In this document: positions 9,859 through 22,351 of the stretch, piece after piece
Layout: each line of letters begins with the position of its first letter
Position numbering within the stretch: position 1 is the stretch's first letter
Notes under the pieces: generated by a model
Databases searched by the model: none
Seen by the model: only the letters and a program-made list of their open reading frames with translations
Told to the model about the DNA's origin: nothing
Program-made: the position numbers and the translations under genes
Assembly (NCBI GenBank): GCA_033297075.1
Contig: MU858056.1
Coordinates: forward strand, 186,001 to 250,000
DNA: 64,000 nt
Source of the DNA: Rhypophila decipiens
Taxonomy: Eukaryota > Ascomycota > Sordariomycetes > Sordariales > Naviculisporaceae
Direction: 5' to 3'

Positions 9859-11655
9859 ATGAACTCGTTAACCACGGCCACGGCGACAAGCCTCGACCCC
9901 AACTCACACCCCACCAGCAATGGCGTCAATCGCCGGTCTAATACCAGTGAAAAACGTCGCGACGAAACTGCCCCTCAGAACCAAGAAAAAAGCGACAACG
10001 GCGATGTGGACGATCAACTGCGGAAGGTGCTTCGAACCAAGTACCGCCATGTTGTAGCAGTTCACTCAGAGTCACGACCGTCTTGTCTCAGCCATGACAC
10101 AACTGAATCCCCCAGCTTTTTGGGATTTCGAAATCTCATGGTCATTGTGCTTTGTATGTCACCCCACTCCTACGACACACAGAAATGCAAGTCAAGGGGG
10201 GAACAAGTCACTAACATTGAGACTAGTTGTCGGCAACCTCCGCTTGGTGATTGAAAATATTCAAAAGGTACAGTTTCCACATCCTTGATGAGAATATGAA
10301 CCAAAGTTAACGTCTTACCTCAGTACGGTGTTTTGATATGTATTCGGTGCCACGACTTTCGAGAACACGATGTGCTCTTAGGTCTTGCTCTTTATGTTCT
10401 CGTCCCATGTCACCTTCTGGTTGCATATGTCATCGAACTTCTTGCTGCCCGGCATGCTCGTTCAACCAGAGCGATGCTGCAGAAACGAGATGGGACGAGT
10501 AGTCCCACGGTCGATCAATCCAAGAACTTTCTGGCTGCGTGGAAGATTATATGGGTCGCTCACGCCATCAACATCACCGTTGCGCTGGCCTTCAACACCT
10601 ACATGGTCTACTACCACATTCACCATCCCCTGATCGGGACCCTCACAGAAATCCACGCCGTCATAGTGTGGCTCAAGACAGCCTCGTATGCCTTCACCAA
10701 CCGTGACCTCCGGCATGCCTACCTGCACCCGGTCAAGGGAGAGCTCGATGCGATGCCCGAGCTGTACAGGCAGTGCCCCTACCCGGAGAACATCACCATG
10801 AACAACCTTGTCTACTTCTGGTGGGCCCCGACCCTCGTTTATCAGCCGGTATACCCACGCACCGACAAGATCAGATGGGTTTTTGTCATGAAGCGTCTCG
10901 GCGAAGTCCTGGGTCTGACCGTCTTCATCTGGTTCACCAGTGCTCAGTATGCTGCACCAGTTCTACTAAACTCGCTCGACAAGATTGCCTCATTGGATAT
11001 TCCGTCCATCGTGGAACGTTTACTTAAGTTGTCGACCATCTCGCTCGTCATCTGGCTGGCCGGATTCTTTGCGCTATTCCAGTCGTTCTTGAATGCCCTG
11101 GCCGAGGTGACGAGGTTCGCGGATCGTTCGTTCTACGACGAGTGGTGGAATAGCGAGAGTTTGGGCGTCTACTGGCGTACATGGAACAAGCCCGTGTATC
11201 AATATTTCAAGCGGCATGTCTACTCGCCCATGCGGTCCCGAGGATGGAGCCACAAGACGGCGAGCTTCACGGTATTTACCGTTTCTGCTATTCTGCACGA
11301 GCTGCTCGTGGGAGTGCCGACACATAACCTCATTGGTACGTTCATCCTGCATTCAACTGATTCTGAAGTCCGACAATCTAACACTTTGATCACAGGCGTC
11401 GCATTCTTGGGCATGTTCTTCCAGATCCCTCTCATTCAACTCACGGCGCCGTTGGAAAAGATGAAATCTGCCCACGGGAAGCTTTTGGGTAATACCATCT
11501 TCTGGGTGTCTTTCACTATCCTTGGCCAACCCCTAGCCGCACTCATGTACTTTTATGCATGGCAAGCCAAATACGGGAGTGTGAGCAAGTCCATGTCGCC
11601 TGGCCTGACTCCAGATCAGTTTGCAGCCTGCCCTCCTGTACCTGCTGGCCATTGA
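9859..11655 (+). CDS. Diacylglycerol O-acyltransferase, DGAT1/ARE2 type (MBOAT)
   Basis: Exons 9859-10153, 10227-10267, 10324-11335 and 11396-11655 give 535 residues. Introns are 73, 56 and 60 nt with CTAAC branch sites. The protein is a multi-pass ER enzyme of the MBOAT superfamily that makes triacylglycerol (or sterol ester) from acyl-CoA. Diagnostic motifs are FYDEWWNSES (the FYxDWWN acyl-CoA motif) and the catalytic-histidine helix SAILHELLVGVPTHN, with hydrophobic segments throughout. The first about 95 residues are polar. The third intron is in frame and stop-free, so an uncorrected model would carry 20 spurious residues after NLIG. An in-frame ATG at 9766 would add 31 residues with a hydrophobic stretch, but it lies in a pyrimidine-rich leader; 9859 is preferred. 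Sterol versus diacylglycerol specificity cannot be settled by eye; the DGAT1 side is favoured. Confidence 0.88.
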
Positions 11656-12287
11656 GGAGGACGGTACCATATTTCCTTGTTGTTTCTAGATTAGGGATGG
11701 ATAGAGAAGAAAGGGTAATGTGAAAACAGTACTTGTATCCTTGGTCAGGAGGATCTATACATAGCGGCGTTATGGGAAATGGCCGGTCTCTATATTTTTG
11801 GTTAGCTGTTCGATAGGTTCCGTGCCAGATGTGCATTGAATTATAATGTACAAATGCTACCTAACTTATATTCACAAAGACTCCTTACCCTGGAAAACAA
11901 GAGCAGCGAAAGCTTGACTTATCCAATTTGAACTTTGATGAATGTTCGAAACATCATAATGAGACATGGCACCTGGTGTAACGACATATGTATGGTGTAA
12001 TACAAAATACGGTAATGATGCCCCACTTGCTCGTTAACTCCGGGCCGATCCGCTGAGCCTCGCCAGTCCGCCCAGTACGCATTACGTACCATACCAAATG
12101 GGATTTTCACTTTCACTTTGACTTGCTTGAAAGCATCTTTCCTGAACATCATCAATAATTTCATATTAACGAGCTCCTGCTCACTCTTTCTGAATAGCAT
12201 CAAACTAAAATCTCATAAGCGGAATCCTACGCCAAAAGACTCATTCACATTTTGCCTCCAAAACTCAAAAGGAACGATGGAAACATA
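11656..12287. other. Intergenic region, DGAT1 to ketoacyl synthase
   Basis: 0.6 kb between two same-strand genes. No reading frame or RNA gene recognised. Confidence 0.45.
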
Positions 12288-13755
12288 ATGAGACGAGTAG
12301 TCGTGACGGGCCTCGGGGCCATCACTCCACTAGGTGTTGGAGCAAGACAGACATGGCGACGTCTCATAGCCGGCGACTCGGGCATCACGAGCGTCGCCCA
12401 TCTCGAGCCGCAGAACAAATGGCGGGATCTCACCAGCACCGTGGCGGGTCTTGTTCCTCGCACTCTTGCCAGTAATGGTGTCGCCGCCGCCGGTGGTGGT
12501 ATCAACAACCACCACACCTGGAAAGCATCAGACTGGCTCGAACCGGCCGAAGAAAGACGCATGTCCCTGTTCACACAGTACGCCATCGCCGCGGCGGAGA
12601 TGGCCCTCGCCGACGCAGGGTGGAACCCAACCTCCCCGGAGGATCAAGATGCAACCGGTGTCTGCTTGGGCAGCGGAATCGGCAACCTAGAAGAATTATA
12701 CAACACCGCCTTGGCATATGAGAAAGACGTTCGTAACCCCCCCTATTCATCACAAAACAACATGACAAACTAAAACGGTGAGATATTAATAGGGCTACAA
12801 AAAAGTATCCCCCCTCTTTGTGCCAAAAATCCTCATAAACCTAGCAGCGGGCCATATCTCAATGAAACACTCCCTCCGAGGCCCAAACCACTCCGCCACG
12901 ACGGCATGCACCACCGGAGCGCATTCCATAGGTGACGCCTCGCGCTTCATCGCCTTCGGAGACGCAGACGTCATGGTCGCGGGCGGCTCAGAATCATGCA
13001 TCCACCCCCTAACATTTGCAGGATTCGGCCGTTCCCGGTCCTTGTCTACAGCATATAACCACGCCCCCGAGAGCGCCTGTCGCCCGTTTGACCGCGACCG
13101 CGCTGGCTTTGTCGTGGCGGAAGGAGCAGCTGTCATGATACTCGAAGAACTCGAACATGCCAAGCGCAGGGGGGCGAATATATTGGCGGAAATTAGAGGA
13201 TATGGTTGTTCGGGCGACGCATTTCACATGACTGCCCCCCGGGAAGACGGGTCTGGCGCGTTCTTGGCCATGAAGCGCGCGTTGATGAATGCGGGGGTTA
13301 AGCCGGGCAGCGTGGATTATATCAATGCCCATGCTACGGGCACGGCGGTGGGGGATGCTGCCGAGGCGAGGGCGATTGGGTCGTTGATGTTGGGGGAGGA
13401 TGGGGTTGAGCGGGAGGGAGAGGTGGTGGTGAGTAGCACCAAGGGGGCGGTGGGACATTTACTTGGTGCTGCTGGGGCTGTTGAGGCTGTTTTTTCTGTC
13501 ATGGCTTTGAGGGAGGTATGTTGTGACTTTTCTTTTATGTTGTTTTTGGATTTGGCTGGAAAGGGAGTGACGGCTGACTGAACAATGATATAGGGCACTA
13601 TCCCCCCGACCTTGAACCTCCATACCCCAAGTGTCGGCGCCAACTTCAACTTTGTGCCCCTCGAGGCGCAGCAAAAGAAAGTCAAGGTCGTCATGTCCAA
13701 CAGTTTTGGTTTTGGCGGGACGAATGCCTCGCTGGTCTTTTCTGAACTTGACTAG
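12288..13755 (+). CDS. cem1: Mitochondrial 3-oxoacyl-[acyl-carrier-protein] synthase
   Basis: Exons 12288-12728, 12793-13515 and 13594-13755 give 441 residues. Intron 1 starts with the unusual donor GTTCGT and ends AATAG; intron 2 is GTATGT...ATATAG. The enzyme is a KAS II type condensing enzyme of type II fatty-acid synthesis, which in fungi is mitochondrial and supplies octanoyl-ACP for lipoic acid. The catalytic triad is visible: Cys186 in [13 protein letters not shown], His327 in [11 protein letters not shown], His369 in [11 protein letters not shown]. The C-terminal [15 protein letters not shown] is also diagnostic. The N-terminus [16 protein letters not shown] starts directly at the fold, so there is no obvious long presequence. 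An upstream non-ATG frame extension exists but is not needed. Lipoate made through this pathway would modify PDX1-type partners such as the one at 27.2 kb. Confidence 0.93.
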
Positions 13756-14426
13756 ACGAGTTGGATGACTGGAGAAACATGGCGACGGGAGCAAGGGCCC
13801 TGGTCAGGTACTGCAGGCTGATTATTTACCGTGGAATACTATACCTTTCCAGAGTTAACAAGTGCAGGATGTCTGTACAGGCTACGAAAAGTGAAAACGA
13901 TGAATGTGGAAGTATGGATGCAAGTTTTCTCGACACATGTGTATATATAGACTGTTTAGTATTAATATCAAGCCAGCTCAATATTGTTTTGGTATCTCTC
14001 GCTTACTGCTCTCAAAAATAAGAATCACTAGGTATCAATGTATCAATCAATCACTCTTATAACGCGGAAACTCCAATTCCCACCGATACCTCTTCCTGCA
14101 CTCAACCTCAACGTCTTTTACTCTTCTAAACAGCCAGACTCGGAAGAGTAGGTAGCTTTTCTCGTGAATAAACGACCGCTAGATCATCGACGAATCTCGG
14201 TATTGTGGTTCTCTCGACAGTGCCAGCCTTGCTGGCAAGCCTGGACCCTTATGTCCTCGACGCCAAAATGCCCTCTCTATGCTCTGACGCCCGACCAAAT
14301 ACAGCCTTGAAGGTCCTGCGGCTGTCCCCAACTCAGTGAGTAATAATACCACTGTATAAAAATATAAAGAAGATGAACCAAGAAAAAGAGGCGCCCTGCC
14401 AGGAATCGACCAAACACATCTGCTCT
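13756..14426. other. Convergent 3' region, cem1 / Zn2Cys6 regulator
   Basis: 0.67 kb between convergent stop codons. AT-rich in part (13960-14060), consistent with 3' untranslated sequence. No gene seen. Confidence 0.45.
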
Positions 14427-17400
14427 TCATCCATAGTTCGTGCTATGGTATAACGGTATATTCGGTGAGATGGAAGATATCGGCGGGATGCGGTTAGTCT
14501 CCGACAGCGAAGCCGACCCCGGATGCATCTGATAGGCGGCAAATGAAGCCGGCGAAGGCGACGACACGGGGACCCCCGGGGCATGCTGCTGGACCGGTGT
14601 GGGCGGTGGTGGGAACTGAGGTGTAGGCGGGAGACTCGGGAGACTATGGAGAGGTGCCCCCCCCGCAGATAGCGTTCCTGGCCCTGCCACCGTGATGTGA
14701 TTGGTGGTAGGACCATGGCCGGGAGGACTAGGAAGGACGGACGGTCCCGGGTGCGAGTGCCCGGTCTTCTCCCAGTTCTCCCACAGCCTGTCGAAACTAA
14801 ACTCAATATGACCATTCGCCGACTCGGAGCCGTCTGACATGGAGTGTGACGAAACACTGGGACGGGCAGGGATCGAGGGCGCAAACGGCGGGCTCATCAT
14901 CTGCTGCGGTGACATGCCGTGCATCTTGATGTCCATCGTAGGGGACTGTGAAACAACCAACTCCGAGAGCGGCGGCAAGATGTTGTTCATTGGCGTCATC
15001 CGGTGAGGAATACCCAGCTGCGGGGGCTCTTGTTCCCGCGGACTATTCATATTGTTCATATTAGCCACCCACACAGAGTGGTCATGGGCAAGGCGCGAGT
15101 TGCCCGGTTGCGGGGCATAGAGACCACCGAGGTCCGATGAAAGAGTCGGCGCGTGATATGTGTGGTCTTTGGTCCACTTCTCGACCACCTCGTGGAATCT
15201 CTCCATGATATCGAGGAGCCTCTCGGCTTGCGGGTCGGTTTGGGCACAGTATCTCATGATGGCTATCGCATCTGTGACGGTCTGTGTATACAAATCCGTA
15301 TGATACAAGCAAGAAAACCGATTCATGAAAACGATCAGACTTGCGGCAAAGAGGAAGTATCTTTTTTTATTTTATATGGTTAGACGCGCCAACGCTGAAG
15401 ACCAGGGAAGGGGCATTTCGGGCCTTACATGATGAATGGATTCCTTCGTGGCAGATACTCAGCATCGCGTGCTCTCTGAACCAAGCGAATGGTGTGGTAG
15501 GATGCGATGACACAAGCTTCCGAGTACTTGGCCATGGGAGACTCCTTGATGGTGTAGGGTTTCTTCATGCCTGAGCGCTGCTCTGCGAGCTTCCAGTTGT
15601 GCATGATGAACAGCTGTCTGGTGAGCAAAATCAGAGAGTGAAGAGAGAGGAGGTGGACATGGAGCGTGGCGATTCCCTGTGCTGCGCTGCTCGGTATTTC
15701 ACTGGCAAGTCGCGAGAACAGGCCCGTCTGCGCAGCTTGGCGCAGGTCTTTGGACGTGGCTGCAATCTTTTGAACCACCGTGGTTGATATCTTCCTCTGT
15801 GAAAACACACCGAGAGTAACGCCTATCATGTGAGACGACCGGACACAAGCATCAATGCTCTTGCTGTGTATGTCGGCAATGTCGACATCAGCACTGGTGT
15901 ATGGGTTGCTGAACTCCTTCTCGGGCATGATTTTGTGCGAGCAATCATCCTCGGAGATGGCAGTAGGCCTGCCCAAAGACGCAGCAAGGAATCGATCCAT
16001 GATAAAGAGAGTCTTCCACATGTTTCGACGCTCGCTTATCTCCTCGGCTCTGAAGATAACCGGGTTCATAGTCTCTTCTCTATGCAAGCCCAGGGAGTAG
16101 GCGGACCGGACAGCCATACCTGTGACAATTTAGCAAGATTTACTTGAAGTCCATAAAAGGAAAACTGACCAAGATACGCATATGCCGTATTTCTCTTAGA
16201 AACTGCAAGCATGTACAGCGCCATTAAGGACAATGCTTGAACGGACCAAAAATCGGCGTCTTCGAAGCCACTATCAGGATTGCACATGGATTTAGCACTC
16301 CGGAAGAAGTGCTCGGCCCTGTTGGCTTGCGCATTCTGTAATCTTCTCATCACCTCCTCTTCCCTGCTTCCCGAGATAGGCGCCGAGAGGACCAGGCCGA
16401 GAGCAAGAACAAGATACAAGTGGCAAAGGAAATAGTTCGTGGCAGTCAGTGGATCGGCGTAGCATGAATCGATCTTGTCCATGAAGATTTTCTTGTCCAT
16501 GACTTCAAGGAGACCGCAAGTCTAACAAAACGTGAGCAGGGCAATCAAGACATGTGGAGGGAATGGGCACTGACATTGACAAAGTATGAATCCACCAAAA
16601 CATCAGTGGTTTCCCTATCCGGCAGGGGGCAAGGCACCACCGTATCCGCGGGGAAGTGGATTAGGTTCTCCATGATACGGTGTCTCTTCGGATCTTCTAT
16701 AAAACGGGCTCCTATTTCTGGTCCAGCCGTGCTTTCGACTATTATGCGGATCAGCTGCAAGATGGAGAGCGTGGATGCATCCCCCATGTAGACTGGTAGC
16801 CAGGTTAGCCCAATGACTGATTCTGATCAATGGCAGTGGGAAGGACCTACGCAACCTTCCAGTCTGGTCCTGCAACATCCTCGTCTCTGTGTATATTGTT
16901 GCCTCCTCTGCTTGGCTGCGGCTAGCCTGGGTCTCTAAATCGTGAGAACCCCTTCGAGCATGCTTGGGAATAGTGGCAGGATGCAGTGACCGTGCTGGTG
17001 GAGATGTCGGCCTTGGTGAGCCTTTGGCCGTTACCTGACCGTCCCGGACATCTTCCCAGGTCTGTGATTGTGTTGAGTCACCACTGGCATTTTGAGAAGG
17101 TGAGGTAGAGACTTCGGTTGTGGATCGAATGGCTGACGGTGATGTCTCAATATGTCTTCGCTTGGTGGGTGACCCGCATAACTCGCCCGCAGCATGCTCA
17201 GGAGCAGAACTGTTGAGGGCGTACGAGCACGTCAACTTCCTCCGGACACAGGTATGACACGGCTTCAAACCATTACACTATGAGCAGACGAGCGTCAGCT
17301 AACGTTCCCGTGACAGCCGGTGGCTTCTTCCGCCGATTGCTTGTGCTTGTGGTGGAGACAAAACGTCGGCCGATATTATCCCGGAGCTAAGGATATGACG

Positions 17401-17978
17401 AAAGGCACCTTGTGCCGATATCTTGCTGTCGAAGCAAGGTCAAGTGGTTTGAAGCCAAGTGATTCCCCTCCCGTTGCGATACTAATCAGACTCGGTGCGG
17501 GTCCGAGTTCGAAATGCCCCGTTCCTTACCAGGACCAAGACAGCCTGGGTCGTAACACTAGGCCCTGAGAGAGCCCGGCATTTCTAAAACCTTGTGTCTG
17601 GTAACCAGCGGGCACAAAACTAAACCCACGGCAGTCTTGGCAGACGATATCAACACTCGTCCTGCGTGACTTGCGCAGGGATGCCAAGCTGACAGCTGAT
17701 CCTGGAGAGGGGCAGTCAAGAAGTGGTGGAGAGTTGATAGAGATGTTTGGCAGGAACAGCTGTGCTTATTATGAGCAGCGAGAGTGGGGAAGGGCAGAGA
17801 GGTCGCGACAAGGCATGCGGCTCCTCCGCCAGGCAGAGCTCAGAGCAAGCTACAGGGCCCAGATTCCGAAACTGAACAGATGAAACGTATTACTGACCTT
17901 TTGCTTCCGGCGCTTGCAAGACTCGCAGGCTTGAGCAGTGCGCTGACGTTTGTCGTCGGGGACCTTGGGGCGCGTCAT
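14427..17978 (-). CDS. Zn2Cys6 fungal-specific transcription factor, 900 residues
   Basis: Six exons on the minus strand: 17978-17898, 17277-16851, 16792-16575, 16521-16170, 16119-15429 and 15360-14427. All phases close to a 900-residue protein. The N-terminal zinc cluster is complete: Cys18, Cys21, Cys28, Cys34, Cys37 and Cys44 with spacing C-x2-C-x6-C-x5-C-x2-C-x6-C. The central part (about 170-600) is the fungal transcription-factor homology domain, including GLHREETMNP and the hydrophobic NPFIIYFLFAASLIVFMNRF. That last motif fixes the final acceptor at AAAAAAAG/ATAC. The C-terminal 250 residues are Pro/Ser/Met-rich, likely activation sequence. The first intron is 620 nt, about ten times the others, and falls between Cys21 and Cys28. 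Binding site and target genes cannot be inferred. The 4.4-kb empty region upstream is consistent with a heavily regulated gene. Confidence 0.88.
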
Positions 17979-20900
17979 GATGGAGAGGAAGAGGGGCCGT
18001 CGAGGGAGATGGGCTCATGGACACAGGGACAGTCAAGCGCAAGACGCCCCGCCATCGGGTAGCAGACCTCGTCTGGGCTGGGCCCTTGCACGGCCGCCAG
18101 CAGTGGGTGCGACAATAGAGAGCTAAAACCAAGAGAAAGGGGCAAAATGGACAAATGACCTCTGGGCTGGTCGCGGGTCTAGTGCGATCGGAAGCAACGC
18201 CGCCGTACGGATAGGGTGAACGGAGCGGATGATGCACGACACAACGCGACACGTCGGCAACAGGGCCGGGACTAGGAATGGATTGTCGGAAGCTGTATGT
18301 ATACGGAGTAGTCCAGTCCAGTCCAGCAGCACGCTGACCCGGGTTCGGCAGCGCGAGTAGCTTGGAAGGGGGGGTTAGTGCCGGGGGGCACGTTTGGTGG
18401 CACGATCCGATATGCCGTGCTTGTTTCTGGTTCGCAGTGGAAGCGCTCGCCTTTTCAGACCCTCTCTGCCAAAGGGACGGCGCTGTGGAGGACTGATGCT
18501 TGGGTCTCGTCTGACCAGCCTGATATCCGGTCCAGTCGCTGAGACCAACGGCAGCTTCGGACGTTAGGGGGGCTAAATAATGGTTCCAAGGAGCAGGGAA
18601 AAGAGGAGTTGTGAAGATTGATCAAAAAGATGGAGAGAAAGCAGGTCGTCGGATATGGGGTGGGGGACTGGGGGCATCGTGCTTCTCATAGACGACTAGG
18701 AGGTCCCCCGCCATTGCTTTGCGGCCCCCAGAATGTTGCCCAAAAGAGCGGTCGATTTGTGATGTATCGCCGGACTGGACTCGAGGCTGGCTGCTGGCCC
18801 GTTAAGCCCGTTTGGAAGCAATCAACCACTACCCATCCACTAATAATGCCACCACGGCGACATGGCGACATAAGACCCTTGTAAGAAAGCACCAAATGCG
18901 AGATGGGATTTTTGTGCCCAAGCCTACCCAAGATCTCCAACACTCCAACACTCCCACGTCTGGGCACGGACGACCACGATAGCAGACTAGCAGTCGGGCA
19001 GACTGCAGTGAGAGCCAGCCAGCAAACAGATCAGTCGCCTCGGTAGAAAACAGGTCGCCTCATGTTGCAACAGGCAAAAAAAACGTGGTGCAAAAACTAC
19101 TCAGACAACACAACGTCGTCTGCAGCTGCTTGCATGAAGCAAGCAACTCTGAAAAATAGGGACAGGGAATATGATGCGCGCCTGTAGACGAGGGCCAGGG
19201 CTTGAGGGCAAAATGCTATCGAGCCCAATAAAATACCACCGCGGCAGTCCTGGGCTCCACCCCTACCTCCTCTCCCCGTCAGTCGAGTCCCATCCAGTGC
19301 CGTCCACAAAGAGGCAAGCAGCAGCAAGAATAGGCAAAAGCGGCCTGTTTGCACCTCTTTTGCAGCAACACGCCCCACACCACATGAGAGGTTTTCCTCC
19401 TCTCGAGGCTCTTCAGGCCGGCCACTTGATTGCGCCGAACACGGACAACTGGCCAGGTCACAGACGGCAATGGAGAAAAACTTCAGCTCATCAGCTTTCC
19501 AGAGACGGGGAAACGGGAAGCCGGGGAGCCGGGAACAAGTGAGATATGACCGATCATGGAATCCATTCAAAAGAAGGAATATGTGCGCATTGGATCGTTG
19601 GTTGCGACTTGGCCTTGTCATGTGGCGCCTGTTGGATGAATCCTGGCCAAGATATTGTTGCTGATGCAGCGAGATGAATGCTCGTGCCCGGGCTAAAACA
19701 GTTCAGCTGCAGCAGGAAGCTTGGGGTTTGTCAGGTGTCAATCGTGGTTGATAGTGGATCTCGAGATCCCTCGAGTTCACCGAGCTAGCGAGCTCCGTGC
19801 ACTAGTCCTACAGGGAGCAGGGTTGTGCGGCCAGGCGGGCTACTCCGCAAAAGACAAGAGATTGGGGGAATGGGGGAATGGGGGGCCCCCCAGATCTGCG
19901 GACCCCAGGCGGGACCCCAGAAACGCCGAGTGAATGCTTGTGTTCCGTGATACATCATTTTGCTGAGGGCGATGTGGTGTTCATCACGAGTCGAGATGGA
20001 CTCCTCCAAGTTTGGGGGGCAAGAAGAAGGAATAAGGGCCGAGGGGGAAATAGTCGAAAGCGGAGACCAGAATTGGAGAGCCTGGAGCACAACAGAATGC
20101 CCTAATTGCCTCTTTCCCATCGGGTAATGCACCTGCCATCATCAACATGAATTTTGATCGGTCCACATATCTGGGGTGGAGAGTTATTAACATAAGGCGA
20201 TGAAACATGAACATGCTCTCTCCAAAAAGGAAGGCACAACTGATGGTGTCGTGAGACTGAGTCAGAACCATAAAGCCGGCCTCGTTAGAGGTACAGTACC
20301 TGCCGAACGGGGGGAAGGAAAGAGTAGAGGTCTCCACGGGACAGGTGGTGGAGGGACGGGCGAGCGAGTCTGCCGGCAGGAACGGGCGACACTTTGGATG
20401 TGCCGTCTGTCCCAAAAATTCGTCGACTTCCGTCTTCCGTCTCGCGCCGTCATGATGTTACCAAGTTGGCTGGTCGGTTCCGCTTTCGCTCTTGGATCAT
20501 CTTCTCCTCTCTTTCTGCCTCCTTCTCTCCACCACCGTTGCAAAATAGTGGTAGGAACTTTATAATACAAATGACAATGACACACAAAGGTGGCAACGAT
20601 AGTTACGATACTTTTACGTTCGAGATCCATCGACTGCGGGACGGGAGATCAAGGCCGGATCCAGAATCCATTGCATGCTAACCCCTCGGCATGCCTCTCC
20701 AGCCAATGAACGGGCCCTCTTCTTTTCGTTGGTTTTTCTTTTTCCCTGCATGGAACAGAGATCGAGCTAGCCTTCTCGATGGTGGTGGTTTATTCTTGGT
20801 ATCTGCCTAGTCGCCGGCGTGAATGGGGACGTTCCCAAGAATAACCGAGGTGTCTTTTTGTTGTTGGGACAAGTTGGCTAATGGTCACATAGCTCCCTGT

Positions 20901-22351
20901 TCTCGGTCCGCCTAGACCATCAAGTCCGAGACGGTCAGTTGGGAGGTCGGTGAAGTCGGCGGTGTTACTCGGCTGCCTTTTGTCCGGGATCTGGGTTGGT
21001 GCTTTCCCCTGTGGTGGCTTCGTCCGGCAACCATCTGGCATCCCATCCCGACAAAACAGAACGCGGGAGTGGCAGAAGAGCGCAAAAGAATCCGTCCGAG
21101 ACCAGCCCATGGTGACACAACATACGGGCAGGTGACCCCGAAAAGCTAGACGTATACGACGACGCGCGGTGAAGGTGGTCACTATCCATCAAATCCGATT
21201 TCCTCCAAGCAGCCAGTCTCAGATTGCAAGGAGATGACGGTTTCCATGGACCCAAGAATCGTCTCGTGAGTGGGTAGCAATAACGGGATGCCGACCCCCG
21301 AACACACACATCAGACTCCATTTCCGGCCTCTTCGGAAGCCCTCGAGACAGATGGTGGGGCGGCTTGTCTGGTCTGGCGGGCAAAACTCTCTACGAGGGT
21401 AGCATGGTACCGGTATCCTGTTGGTGGTTGCAGAGGCGAAGGAGCCAGATCGCATCTCAGCAGTTTGGTGATTTCACCTCTTAGCTATATCCGGTGGCCT
21501 CCTCGTCCCAAACGGAACGCCACCTACATTAGTCCCCGCATCTCCGTGATATGCAGCTTCGTGATCTGCGGAGCACTTACATGGATGTTGTTGAAGAACT
21601 CCTCGACCTCTCCGGTACCCCCCGCACAGTTCGTCTAGATGTCTACCAATCAAGACGCACGAGATAAGAGCCGCGTCCATTGCTTTATTCCGCAGACCCT
21701 GGCATGCTCTCAAGGGCGCACAATGTTGCCCCGTGACGACACTTGGAGATATTGGCGCCTCCAGCTCCGTTGACATCACAGGCTAGTGCTGCCACTATCT
21801 TGGGAAACGGAGGCTTGCCATCCTGCCAGGTCCCGCAGCAATATGCCGAGGGCGGCTGAGGGGGTTCGCGGACTATCAAGTCCCTCACATATCTTGTTTA
21901 TGTAAAGTCACCGAATGGTTACCTTGTGTGAATTGGTGTTGGGAGCCTCAAAACGCCTCGTCCGCCTCGTCCTATCCGGTTAGTCGATCATGTCTGGGAC
22001 TCGGGAAAGCAAGAGGGCAGGCCATACGGAGTATGGCTCGGCGTTTCCTCAACCTTGCCATCCCCCACTCTCTGTGGCTGTTGGTACTGTTGGTTTGTAA
22101 ACATACAAAGAACATAAAGCGGACCTCCCCGCCCTGTCTCAGCACTTCTTCCGTCCTGGTTCCGTCCTGGCGTTCTTTATTGACGTTCATATCATTCTTC
22201 TTGGTCACGTTGTGACTGTCTTGACGATAACCTTGGCCCTCCGTGTATCACCACAATGCACCCCAGGCAATAAAGTTGGTCGACTTGGACGGCCAAAGTT
22301 CTTTATACAGCTATTAGATCCCTTTGTTAACAGCTTTCGTCTGATTCCAAC
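17979..22351. promoter_or_regulatory. 4.4-kb divergent intergenic region
   Basis: Lies between the starts of the zinc-cluster regulator (-) and the CoA-transferase (+). Frames up to 174 codons exist on both strands but overlap one another, are rich in Arg, Ser, Pro and Leu, and show no domain. I read them as chance frames in fairly GC-rich DNA. Two copies of TACGGAGTA occur (18302-18310 and 22025-22033). A short tandem of GTCCA lies near 18311. Long leaders and regulatory DNA are the likely content. Confidence 0.4.

Noticed and set aside
19097..19621. 174-codon minus-strand frame upstream of the zinc-cluster gene
   Set aside because: Overlaps open frames on the other strand, is low in coding-like composition and shows no family; more likely leader or promoter DNA.
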